Origin: Lachnospiraceae bacterium
Lineage (GTDB): Bacteria; Bacillota; Clostridia; Lachnospirales; Lachnospiraceae
NCBI GenBank assembly: GCA_024403355.1
Contig: JAKSRW010000027.1
Location: 1-42,096, forward strand
Direction of reading: 5' to 3'
DNA: 42,096 bases
Of the stretch, positions 1 to 7,096 are shown one piece after another. The translations under genes and the position numbers were made by a program. Position 1 is the stretch's first letter; each line of letters opens with the position of its first letter. The notes under the pieces were generated by a model, which saw nothing but the letters and a program-made list of their open reading frames with translations, was not told the origin of the DNA and searched no databases.

Positions 1-66
1 ATCATGATTTTATTGTATTATCAAGCTTCAAAAAACTGTAAAGATTAAAAAATGAGGATGAATAAT

Positions 67-114
67 ATAAGGACGTGTGAAAAAATGAGAAATCATTTTT
101 TCACACGCCCTTAT
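67..114. repeat. Long inverted repeat with GAAA tetraloop
   Basis: The arms 67-88 and 93-114 pair over about 21 bp with one mismatch (A73/C108) and close on a GAAA loop at 89-92. The core GTGTGAAAA...TTTTCACAC resembles shorter hairpins at 22169-22191 and 24062-24083. There is no run of T after either arm, so a simple intrinsic terminator is not certain. It may be the end of a transcription unit lying left of the window. Bases 1-177 hold no gene I can support. Confidence 0.6.
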
Positions 115-311
115 TAAATTTCAAGTTTCTTGTCTAACACATAAGCTCGACAGGCTGGGATTTTTTAATCCTCCCATTCATTCGATATATGTGGTGAGGT
201 TCTCTTTCTCATCATCACTTAGCGAGTGATATTCTGCCAAATCACTACCATGTAATGTCAATTTATCACTATTATCGTTGCATACTCTTATTTTGCCAAC
301 CGATTTTTTTG

Positions 312-345
312 CAAAAATAAAAGGCCTCCGACGAATCAGAGGCCT
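312..345 (-). terminator. Intrinsic terminator of the secreted propeller gene
   Basis: Read on the minus strand, the stem arms AGGCCTC (339-345) and GAGGCCT (322-328) are followed by a T-rich tract (312-321). It lies about 55 bases after the stop of the minus-strand gene ending at 400. Confidence 0.75.
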
Positions 346-354
346 CTGCCATGC

Positions 355-386
355 AACCGGTAAATACAATTAAGTACTTACCGGTT
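355..386. repeat. Inverted repeat in 3' untranslated region
   Basis: AACCGGTAA (355-363) and TTACCGGTT (378-386) pair perfectly, and an inner TAC/GTA extends the stem. It sits between the stop codon of the secreted protein and its terminator, so it is probably a 3' stabilising hairpin or part of a compound terminator. Confidence 0.5.
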
Positions 387-399
387 TCCAAACACCTTT

Positions 400-3117
400 T
401 TACTGGAGTGCAAATCTTACAAGTCTGGATGCAAACTTAAATTCACCTATCCAAAGATTCTTGCCATCAAAGGCAATATACCGAGGCATGTTCAAGGAGT
501 CCTCTGTACTGTGTCCAATCGGGTAACGATATGCATTTGCTGTTCCACCACTCGCCAGTATCAAATCGTCCACGTTGTAATACTCTTTACCATGACCCAA
601 AATAGTCAAAATCTCTTTATCATTTATAGCATCCTCAACACTATTCCACACAATCACACGGTTTTCACCCATATCTGCGACAGCCAGCATTCCATTCTCT
701 AATATCTCCACACCAAACGCAGAGAAGTGTATTCTTTCCGGAGTATTTAACCAATCCACTTCACTTGGCAAAACAAGGGTTTGAGAGTCTTCTCTGGAAC
801 GATTTTCGTCATATGTAAAGTCTCTTCCCTCACCCAAATACATCGTGTCAATAACATATTTCGGTTTTAACGTAGCATTCTTTTTCATTTGTCCCTTCTC
901 GTAAATATGTATAGAATCATGCTCCACAGAAACTGCAGCAATATAATCTCCGTTGGAAGAAATGCGTCCTCCGTCTTCCAATACGCAGAAGGGTTCAGAA
1001 TTCTTACCGGGTATTCCCTTATAGCAAATGGTCATATCCCCCTTTGCCAGGAACAGATACTCTCCGTCATACTCTATATCCGTAATCTCGTCACAGCCAT
1101 ACCACTGACTGCCGATATGCTTTCCGATAATTTTATCAGGTAAGCTGCCATCTGCTTTAAAATCAGACCAGATATAAAGCACTGAATGGGTTCTGGATGC
1201 AAGAATAACCACACGTTTTCCGTTTTTATCCTTATGCATGGTCACAGCTGCCGCCTCAAAAGGAACAGTATATTCGTAATCAGGAAGCACTCCTGAATCT
1301 GTGGGCACTTCCTTCCATACATATAATTTCTTATCCAGGTCGCTGGCAACTAACAATATCTCGCCATCCGTCTCCACGATCGGATTGTGAATGATATAGT
1401 CGCTGGCCATCTCAAACATTTCCAAAGAGTATTTCGTGGTATCATAACCAAGTGTAAACTGAGGATAGGTCGCACTGCGATTGTTATCGGTAACCTTTTG
1501 CAGCTTTTCAACGCCTTTAGCTGTATAGCCCATAATTCCATTACCGTTAAACATACATACGTATAATTCTCCTCCGGCAAACATAAGCTGGTTCATGCCG
1601 CCACCATTATACCAAAAGCCGTTTTCCTTTGAATAGCTGTCCGACAGTGAAAATGGTGCAATATCCGGCTCATCATTTCTGGAATTTATACAGCCATCAT
1701 TCCATATATGAATATTTCCTGCGTACTGCAGGTACAGACGCCCCTTGTCATCATAGCAGCCTGACGAGTATCCCTCATTTTCGGCAAAAATGAAATTATA
1801 CATATCACCGCGATAAATCAACTGCCTGTCGCCATTTTCTGCCTGAAGCTCTGTTTTTTGCGCACCGTTTTTCTTTGCCAAAGCATTCAAGGATTTCTCT
1901 GTAGGGAAAGAAGTCATTACACGCAATCCACTGGTAACACGATGATCTATCATAAGATTTTCATCACCGACAATCAATGATTTGCCATTTGTGGTAATAG
2001 CTCTGGGCGTAACACCGTCAAATTCATCCGTAGCATATTTTAAAATCAGGCTGGGATAATAATTAGCCTGATCTTCCTCCCATGTTTTCGGAAGCGTCTC
2101 CCAGATAAGTACACTTCCCTGTCCGGTATTTGCTACCACCATAGTTTCCCTGCCATTTACTTTAGTAATGGCAATCGACCAGGGCCAATCTATCTTATTG
2201 TCTTTTTCGGATTTATCGGATGTCCACCACTCAATTGCATGATCTGCGGGCATTCCATTCTTAATTTTTGCGATATTATCCCACACGAGGATTCTGTAAT
2301 TGTGAGTGTCACATACGTATAACCTGCCGGAAGAGTCAACAGCAACTGCCAAGGGCCAGTTCATCTGATCCATTCCTCTCCCTGATTTGCTGCTGCTAAG
2401 ATTCTGCTGCCCCAGTACAATAGGCACTGCTTTTCTTGCCGCCTTATAAGATTTTCCCTTATAAATTAAGGTTCTGTTATTCCAGGTATCTGTAACAACA
2501 ATATAGTATTTATTATTCTTCTGGAAGGAAACCATTCCGCTGGGATGGTTGAAAACGGTCTGTCCGCTTTCATTTTCCTCACACATATTGATACCCGCCT
2601 GTCCCAGTACACCGGATATTACCTGATTATGCAGAAGCGTATTTCCCTGCTCCTGCGAAACAGTAGAGGAATATTCATTATTCCGGTTCTCCTTCACCGT
2701 TACACCGGCACTTTTTACAGTTATTTTGCAGGTTCCCTTTGTTCCATCCTCCGCTGTCGCAGTAATAGTCGCAACACCTTCTGACAGACCTTTAATCACA
2801 GCTTCACCGTCATGAAAATCGATTGCAGACAAATCACTTTCCGATATTCCCGTCGGTTTTTCAATTACTGAAGCAACCTTTTTTTTAGAGCTCTTCCAAA
2901 CAACTTTTTTTCCTGCCAGAGCCCCCTGCCTGCTAATAGTAACTGCGTCTCCCACTCGGATCTCTAGACTAAAGAAGGTCAGGTTGTCATTTGTCCCATT
3001 ATCACCTGCATATACACGTAATCCAGCCATTGGCAAGCTTACCGTCAACATTGCAAGCACCAGCACAAATACCAGCACTCTTTTACCATATTTTACGGTT
3101 TTTTCGCATCGTTTCAT
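400..3117 (-). CDS. Secreted Ig-like (BIG2) and beta-propeller/NHL-like protein
   Basis: The product of about 905 residues is probably exported and folds mainly as a propeller. A basic N-terminus and hydrophobic stretch end in VYA-GD, a good signal peptidase I site near residue 37. Next comes a BIG2-like Ig domain (about 45-135; KKVVWKSSKKKVASV and GVATITATAEDG are typical). After that come several blade-like repeats built around YVCDTHNYRILVWD, MVVANTGQGSVLIW, LVASDLDKKLYVW and LAVADMGENRVIVW, as in NHL propellers. I choose ATG 3117 because GGAGG (3126-3130) lies eight bases before it; an ATG at 3135 lies upstream of that site. No anchor or enzymatic motif is seen. The ligand and role are unknown. 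It has its own promoter and terminator, so it is a single-gene unit divergent from the rest of the window. Confidence 0.8.
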   Translation of the reverse strand: MKRCEKTVKYGKRVLVFVLVLAMLTVSLPMAGLRVYAGDNGTNDNLTFFSLEIRVGDAVTISRQGALAGKKVVWKSSKKKVASVIEKPTGISESDLSAIDFHDGEAVIKGLSEGVATITATAEDGTKGTCKITVKSAGVTVKENRNNEYSSTVSQEQGNTLLHNQVISGVLGQAGINMCEENESGQTVFNHPSGMVSFQKNNKYYIVVTDTWNNRTLIYKGKSYKAARKAVPIVLGQQNLSSSKSGRGMDQMNWPLAVAVDSSGRLYVCDTHNYRILVWDNIAKIKNGMPADHAIEWWTSDKSEKDNKIDWPWSIAITKVNGRETMVVANTGQGSVLIWETLPKTWEEDQANYYPSLILKYATDEFDGVTPRAITTNGKSLIVGDENLMIDHRVTSGLRVMTSFPTEKSLNALAKKNGAQKTELQAENGDRQLIYRGDMYNFIFAENEGYSSGCYDDKGRLYLQYAGNIHIWNDGCINSRNDEPDIAPFSLSDSYSKENGFWYNGGGMNQLMFAGGELYVCMFNGNGIMGYTAKGVEKLQKVTDNNRSATYPQFTLGYDTTKYSLEMFEMASDYIIHNPIVETDGEILLVASDLDKKLYVWKEVPTDSGVLPDYEYTVPFEAAAVTMHKDKNGKRVVILASRTHSVLYIWSDFKADGSLPDKIIGKHIGSQWYGCDEITDIEYDGEYLFLAKGDMTICYKGIPGKNSEPFCVLEDGGRISSNGDYIAAVSVEHDSIHIYEKGQMKKNATLKPKYVIDTMYLGEGRDFTYDENRSREDSQTLVLPSEVDWLNTPERIHFSAFGVEILENGMLAVADMGENRVIVWNSVEDAINDKEILTILGHGKEYYNVDDLILASGGTANAYRYPIGHSTEDSLNMPRYIAFDGKNLWIGEFKFASRLVRFALQ

Positions 3118-3276
3118 CCCACGTACCTCCGTCATTTATTTGGGGTTTCTAAAGCCTATTCCCGCTGCATTTGCAGCATCATTTCTTTAATAGTCACTTT
3201 CTCTTGCTTTTTGCCAATCCTGTTTGGGCAAGTACTCTTTTGACAAACGGCAAGACTCCACAAATGCTGTGCCGTA

Positions 3277-3305
3277 ATTATACTATCTTTTTTTAGCAAA
3301 TTCAA
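3277..3305 (-). promoter_or_regulatory. Promoter of the secreted propeller gene
   Basis: Read on the minus strand, TTGAAT (3300-3305) and TATAAT (3277-3282) are 17 bases apart. This predicts a leader of about 150 bases before ATG 3117, containing small hairpins such as GCTGC-AAAT-GCAGC. I could not match the leader to a known riboswitch. Confidence 0.6.
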
Positions 3306-3541
3306 TATCACAAAAGCAATTTCATATTTCAAAGTTTCACTAATTAACAAATCTTTTGCTCGATATATTCTTCAAAATTCAAGCAAAAATTTGCATCATC
3401 ACGAGCGTGCCGTCAATTGTGAATTCTGTCTGCTCCAGTACCGTAATTGGAATATAATACCCACTATTTAACAGTAACTTCATTCAAAGAATTAAAGAAA
3501 TCCTCATATAAATAAAAACCCAGTAAGTACAAGTCAAAAAC

Positions 3542-3573
3542 TCTGTATACTCAATTTTTAATTAGTATACAGA
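3542..3573. repeat. Perfect 10-bp inverted repeat in a non-coding gap
   Basis: TCTGTATACT (3542-3551) and AGTATACAGA (3564-3573) are perfect inverted copies with 12 bases between them, which would suit an operator. The surrounding stretch 3306-3720 holds no gene I can support and nothing else that I recognise. Confidence 0.4.
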
Positions 3574-3716
3574 AGTGATAACTCTGTAGAAAAAAGCGTA
3601 TCATATTCTGTAGAATTTCTGACCAATATCAACGCTATATCCACTGCCTATGCTTCAATGATTTTTCTACCCATAGGTCACTTAGCCAGTATCGACTTAC
3701 CATGTCAGCACCAAAC

Positions 3717-3746
3717 ATTAAAAGGATGACAAAACTGCCATCCTTT
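3717..3746 (-). terminator. Probable terminator of rlmH
   Basis: AAAGGATG (3721-3728) and CATCCTTT (3739-3746) pair; on the minus strand the stem ends in TTTTAATG. It lies about 35 bases past the rlmH stop codon. The T tract is short. Confidence 0.6.
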
Positions 3747-3781
3747 CCTTGTTTTTCAATATGTTGGATTTTTAAAATCCA

Positions 3782-4261
3782 TTACTTATGATACGGCTGA
3801 TTATTCATGATCCTATATGCGCGGTAGGTCTGCTCCAGCAGGATTACGCGCATGAGCTGGTGAGGGAAGGTCATGTCGGAAAAGCTCAGGAGCATGTCGG
3901 CGCGCGAAAGGACTGCGGAGGAGAGGCCGAGGGAGCCCCCGATTACGAAGCAGATCTGGCTGCTGCCGGACAGGCCCAGCTCCTCGATTTTTTTGGAGAG
4001 CTGCACCGAATTCAGCTTTTTGCCTTCGATGGCGAGGGCAATGACATAGGCATCATCCCTGATTTTAGAGAGAAGGCGTTCGCCCTCCTTTTCCTTTATT
4101 ATACGTTCCTCGTTTTCGCTTGCCTCGTCCGGTGTTTTTTCGTCCGCCACCTCGATAATTTCCGGCTTGCAGTAGCGGGTGAGACGCTTCATATATTCGT
4201 TTACCGCATCCGTATAGAACTTTTCTTTGATTTTCCCGACACAGAGAACAGATATCTTCAT
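3782..4261 (-). CDS. rlmH: 23S rRNA pseudouridine-1915 N3-methyltransferase RlmH
   Basis: This SPOUT-family enzyme methylates N3 of pseudouridine 1915 in helix 69 of 23S rRNA in the assembled ribosome. The 159-residue length is normal for the family. The start MKISVLCVGKIKEKF, the SAM-binding knot with FVIGGSLGLS and SFSDMTFPHQLMRV, and the ending EQTYRAYRIMNNQPYHK are all hallmark RlmH segments. AAAGGA lies seven bases before the ATG. The gene is single and converges on no neighbour; its upstream region (4262-4496) is shared with the divergent parB. A TATAAT is present on the minus strand at 4307-4312, but I see no convincing -35 box for it. Confidence 0.96.
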   Translation of the reverse strand: MKISVLCVGKIKEKFYTDAVNEYMKRLTRYCKPEIIEVADEKTPDEASENEERIIKEKEGERLLSKIRDDAYVIALAIEGKKLNSVQLSKKIEELGLSGSSQICFVIGGSLGLSSAVLSRADMLLSFSDMTFPHQLMRVILLEQTYRAYRIMNNQPYHK

Positions 4262-4396
4262 GGCATGTCCTTTCAGTCAAACTCGTGATTGCTTCGTTCG
4301 TCACTTATTATAAAATCACTGCTGTAGCAGCTTGTTCATTTTTGAACGCAGCTGGCAGTTTTCATTATAATATCCGCAGCTGCTTATGTAAAGCTC

Positions 4397-4425
4397 TTGC
4401 ATACTTGAAATTCAGATGCTATAAT
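4397..4425 (+). promoter_or_regulatory. Promoter of parB
   Basis: TTGCAT (4397-4402) and a perfect TATAAT (4420-4425) are 17 bases apart, giving a leader of about 65 bases before the parB ATG. This suggests that parB here is not transcribed from an upstream parA. Confidence 0.65.
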
Positions 4426-4496
4426 CATAGATTGGAAATTAATGTGAATTCAATGGAATTCATTTGCAAATTATATACTTTGATTAGGAGGTTGAC

Positions 4497-5411
4497 ATGG
4501 CAGTTAAAAAGACATCTGATAAAGGACTCGGAAAGGGTCTCGGAAAAGGACTCGGAAAGGGCCTTGACTCTCTTATTCCTTCAAAGGGTGAAGCTGAGGA
4601 AGAGGTAAGTGTTAAGGTTGTTGAGGTTAAAACCGAGAGCGAGGTTAATATCAATCTTATTGAGCCTAATCCCGATCAGCCCCGTAAGAAGTTTGATGAG
4701 GATGCACTGAATGAGCTTGCGGATTCCATCAGGGCACACGGTCTGATTGAGCCCATCGTTGTTCAGAAGAAGGGCGAAAGATATATTATTGTTGCAGGTG
4801 AGAGAAGATGGAGAGCCTGCAGACTTGCAAAGCTTAAGCAGGTTCCTGTTGTGATAAAGGATTACAGCGACAAGGAACGCTATGAAATTGCCATTATCGA
4901 GAATATTCAGAGACAGGACCTGAATGCAATTGAAGAAGCCATGGCTTACCAGGTGCTTATTGATGAGTATAAGCTTAAGCAGGATGATGTGGCAGAGCGT
5001 GTTTCGAAGAGCCGTGTGGCTGTAACAAATTCGCTTCGTCTGTTAAGACTTGACAAGAGGGTTCAGGAGCTGGTGGTAAACGACCTTATTTCCGGCGGAC
5101 ATGCAAGAGCGCTGCTTACCCTGGGAGATCCTGAGGTTCAGTATGAGACAGCCCAGAAGGTTATCGATGAGAAGCTTAGCGTGCGTGAGACCGAGAAGCT
5201 GGTTAAGTCTATTATAAACAGGTCTGAAAAGCCCGCGAAGAGCAAAACTCTGGAGGATGAGGCAGTTTACAAGGAGTATGAGAATAATCTTCGTACAATT
5301 CTCGGCTCAAAGGTTGATATTCAGCGCAAGGGTAACAGCAAGGGCAAGATTGTTATCGAATACAATTCAACAGATGAGTTTGAGAAGCTTTACGAGATTA
5401 TTAAGAGATAA
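4497..5411 (+). CDS. parB: ParB/Spo0J chromosome-partitioning CTPase
   Basis: This is a DNA-binding CTPase clamp that loads at parS sites near the origin and recruits SMC. The 304 residues hold the N-terminal ParA-stimulating region, the CTP-binding ParB core (PNPDQPRKKF near residue 56, GERRWRA near 102, ENIQRQDLN near 138), a helix-turn-helix (KQDDVAERVSKSRVAVTNSLRLL) and a C-terminal dimerisation domain. AGGAGG lies five bases before the ATG. The usual GKGLDSLIP start is preceded by three extra Leu-Gly-Lys-Gly units, encoded by 12-base repeats at about 4524-4559. No parA precedes it: rlmH lies upstream on the other strand. It is followed directly by the DUF4446 gene, a common neighbour of parB in Clostridia. 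Confidence 0.95.
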   Translation: MAVKKTSDKGLGKGLGKGLGKGLDSLIPSKGEAEEEVSVKVVEVKTESEVNINLIEPNPDQPRKKFDEDALNELADSIRAHGLIEPIVVQKKGERYIIVAGERRWRACRLAKLKQVPVVIKDYSDKERYEIAIIENIQRQDLNAIEEAMAYQVLIDEYKLKQDDVAERVSKSRVAVTNSLRLLRLDKRVQELVVNDLISGGHARALLTLGDPEVQYETAQKVIDEKLSVRETEKLVKSIINRSEKPAKSKTLEDEAVYKEYENNLRTILGSKVDIQRKGNSKGKIVIEYNSTDEFEKLYEIIKR

Positions 5412-5423
5412 TTGGAGAAAAAC

Positions 5424-5939
5424 GTGAATTTATTTGAAAGTATCGGAATTGATGCAAGCTATATTGTTATCCTTCTGTTCTTTATAGTAGGTGTGATGAT
5501 TGTACTGTATATTCTCCTGCTGAAGAAGTTTAAGGAGTATAAGAGAAATTATGATGCCTTCATGACAGGGTCTGATGCGGAAAATCTGGAACAGGCCATT
5601 CTCGCAAAGTTTATTGAGGTGGATGAGATTAAGGATATTATTGCGAAGCATGCTGAGACTACGCAGGATCAGGAGGCGGCACTTAAGTTTGCTTATCAGA
5701 AGTTTGCGATTAATAAGTATGATGCCTTCGGTGAGATGGGCGGCAAGCTGAGCTTTTCTCTTTGTATGCTCACAGACAATAATGACGGCTTTATTCTTAC
5801 CTCTGTGCACAGTGCAAATGAGGGAAGCTACATATATATTAAGGAGATTATTCGCGGAGAGGCATATCTGCTTTTGAGCGAAGAGGAAAAGAAGGCGCTC
5901 GACAGGGCGAAGGAACGCAAGAGCTGTCTGGATGACTGA
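5424..5939 (+). CDS. DUF4446 family membrane protein
   Basis: A protein of about 171 residues with one N-terminal membrane helix (about residues 10-34) and a soluble domain with AFGEMGGKLSFSLCMLTDNNDGF and FILTSVHSANEGSYIYIKEI. This is the pattern of the DUF4446 family, which is regularly encoded next to parB in Clostridia. Its function is not known; membrane placement and context suggest a link to chromosome segregation or cell division, which is inference. I prefer GTG 5424, because GGAG (5414-5417) is correctly spaced for it. A TTG at 5412, abutting the parB stop, would overlap that ribosome site. Confidence 0.8.
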   Translation: MNLFESIGIDASYIVILLFFIVGVMIVLYILLLKKFKEYKRNYDAFMTGSDAENLEQAILAKFIEVDEIKDIIAKHAETTQDQEAALKFAYQKFAINKYDAFGEMGGKLSFSLCMLTDNNDGFILTSVHSANEGSYIYIKEIIRGEAYLLLSEEEKKALDRAKERKSCLDD

Positions 5940-5999
5940 CGGTCACCGGTACAGCGTGAAGGCTACTGATTCGTAGCTTTGGAAAGGTATATCAGTCTG

Positions 6000-6890
6000 A
6001 TGCATACATATTTAAAGGCAGTTGGCTTTTCCGGTATCGAAACGCAGGCGGATTTGGAGGAGCTTATCAAAAAGGTACTCAGTCAGCCTGACTCGAGAAC
6101 GGTTGGAGTTATTAACGAAAAATGCAGTATAATTGAATACAGAAAGGATTTCTCTGCAGGAATCGGTGTGGCGGTACGCGGCGAGGAGGACGAAAGCGGA
6201 AACTTTCACTACAGCCACCTTTTCCCGTATCTGCGCGGCGAGGAGGTCAGCACCTTTGAGGAGGTTTTTATACATAAGAAGGTGGATACCGACGCCTACA
6301 CAGGTATGTGCGATGATGCGCGTCTGGGAATATCTCTGATATTTTATCTCCAGAATGTGGCTGAATTTATCGAAAAGGACAAGGAAATTCCTTTTCCCGC
6401 ACCTGTGCCCGTGAAAATGTCTGCGCTTGTGAAGTCGGGAACGGTTATTTTGCCTACACAGAAGCGTGTTTTTACAAGGATTGCCGCAAAGCTGGACCAG
6501 GAGATTAAAAACAGGGCAATGGAGGAGGCCAGAAACGGTGACCGCGAGGCCATGGAATGGCTGACCATGAATGATATAGACAAGTATGCGGTTGTTAGCG
6601 AGCGAATCAAAAAGGAAGATTTGTTTTCTATCGTCGATACGACCTTTATTCCCTTTGGTTCGGAATCGGATGTCTATAATGTGCTTGCAAATATTCTGAG
6701 TGCAAAGCAGCTCTTTAATACCGAAACGGGTGAGAGAATCTGGCTGCTCAGGCTTAATTGCAATGACCTGATTTTTGATGCCTGCATTAATACGAAGGAT
6801 CTTCTAGGAGAGCCTTTCCCCGGAATGCGTTTCAGGGGAACCATCTGGATGCAGGGCATCGCAGAATTTGAAAATACCATTAAAAAATAG
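6000..6890 (+). CDS. Probable DUF3881 family protein
   Basis: A soluble protein of about 296 residues beginning MHTYLKAVGFSGIETQADLE. The start and overall length resemble the Lachnospiraceae family DUF3881, whose role is unknown; this assignment is from memory of the family pattern. No signal peptide, membrane segment or catalytic motif is visible. I choose ATG 6000, preceded by GGAAAGG (5981-5987) at a rather long spacing of 12 bases; a TTG at 5979 would include that site in the coding region. It probably forms one unit with parB and the DUF4446 gene and is closed by the terminator at 6906-6940. Confidence 0.6.
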   Translation: MHTYLKAVGFSGIETQADLEELIKKVLSQPDSRTVGVINEKCSIIEYRKDFSAGIGVAVRGEEDESGNFHYSHLFPYLRGEEVSTFEEVFIHKKVDTDAYTGMCDDARLGISLIFYLQNVAEFIEKDKEIPFPAPVPVKMSALVKSGTVILPTQKRVFTRIAAKLDQEIKNRAMEEARNGDREAMEWLTMNDIDKYAVVSERIKKEDLFSIVDTTFIPFGSESDVYNVLANILSAKQLFNTETGERIWLLRLNCNDLIFDACINTKDLLGEPFPGMRFRGTIWMQGIAEFENTIKK

Positions 6891-6905
6891 TGAATTATGC
6901 TGTCA

Positions 6906-6940
6906 GCGTAACAGATTTTGTCATCTGTTGCGCTTTTTTT
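6906..6940 (+). terminator. Intrinsic terminator after the parB unit
   Basis: GCGTAACAGAT (6906-6916) pairs with ATCTGTTGCGC (6923-6933), with one G-U pair, and is followed by seven T. It separates the housekeeping unit from the large surface/ATPase gene train. Confidence 0.9.
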
Positions 6941-6992
6941 ATTGGTTTTTATAACAATAGGTATTTATTAAAATACTATTAAAAATTTGTGC

Positions 6993-7021
6993 TTGATTAA
7001 TATTGACTAAAGTTGTAGAAT
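6993..7021 (+). promoter_or_regulatory. Promoter of the surface/ATPase gene train
   Basis: TTGATT (6993-6998) and TAGAAT (7016-7021) are 17 bases apart. A near-palindrome GTAGAATAAATTCGAC (7015-7030) covers the -10 box and could be a repressor site. An alternative reading, TTGACT at 7003 with TATATA at 7031, has a poor 22-base spacing. Confidence 0.5.
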
Positions 7022-7096
7022 AAATTCGACTATATATAAGTATAAGGGATACTATGCCCAAAAATAAGATAAACAACATTTGTAGAAAAGGAACGA

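Noticed and set aside
178..369. 63-residue minus-strand frame
   Set aside because: It runs across the terminator hairpin of the preceding minus-strand gene, has no ribosome site and matches nothing I know.
3118..3276. Riboswitch in the leader of the secreted propeller gene
   Set aside because: Small hairpins exist, but the conserved cores of the c-di-GMP and other classes I could check by eye are absent.
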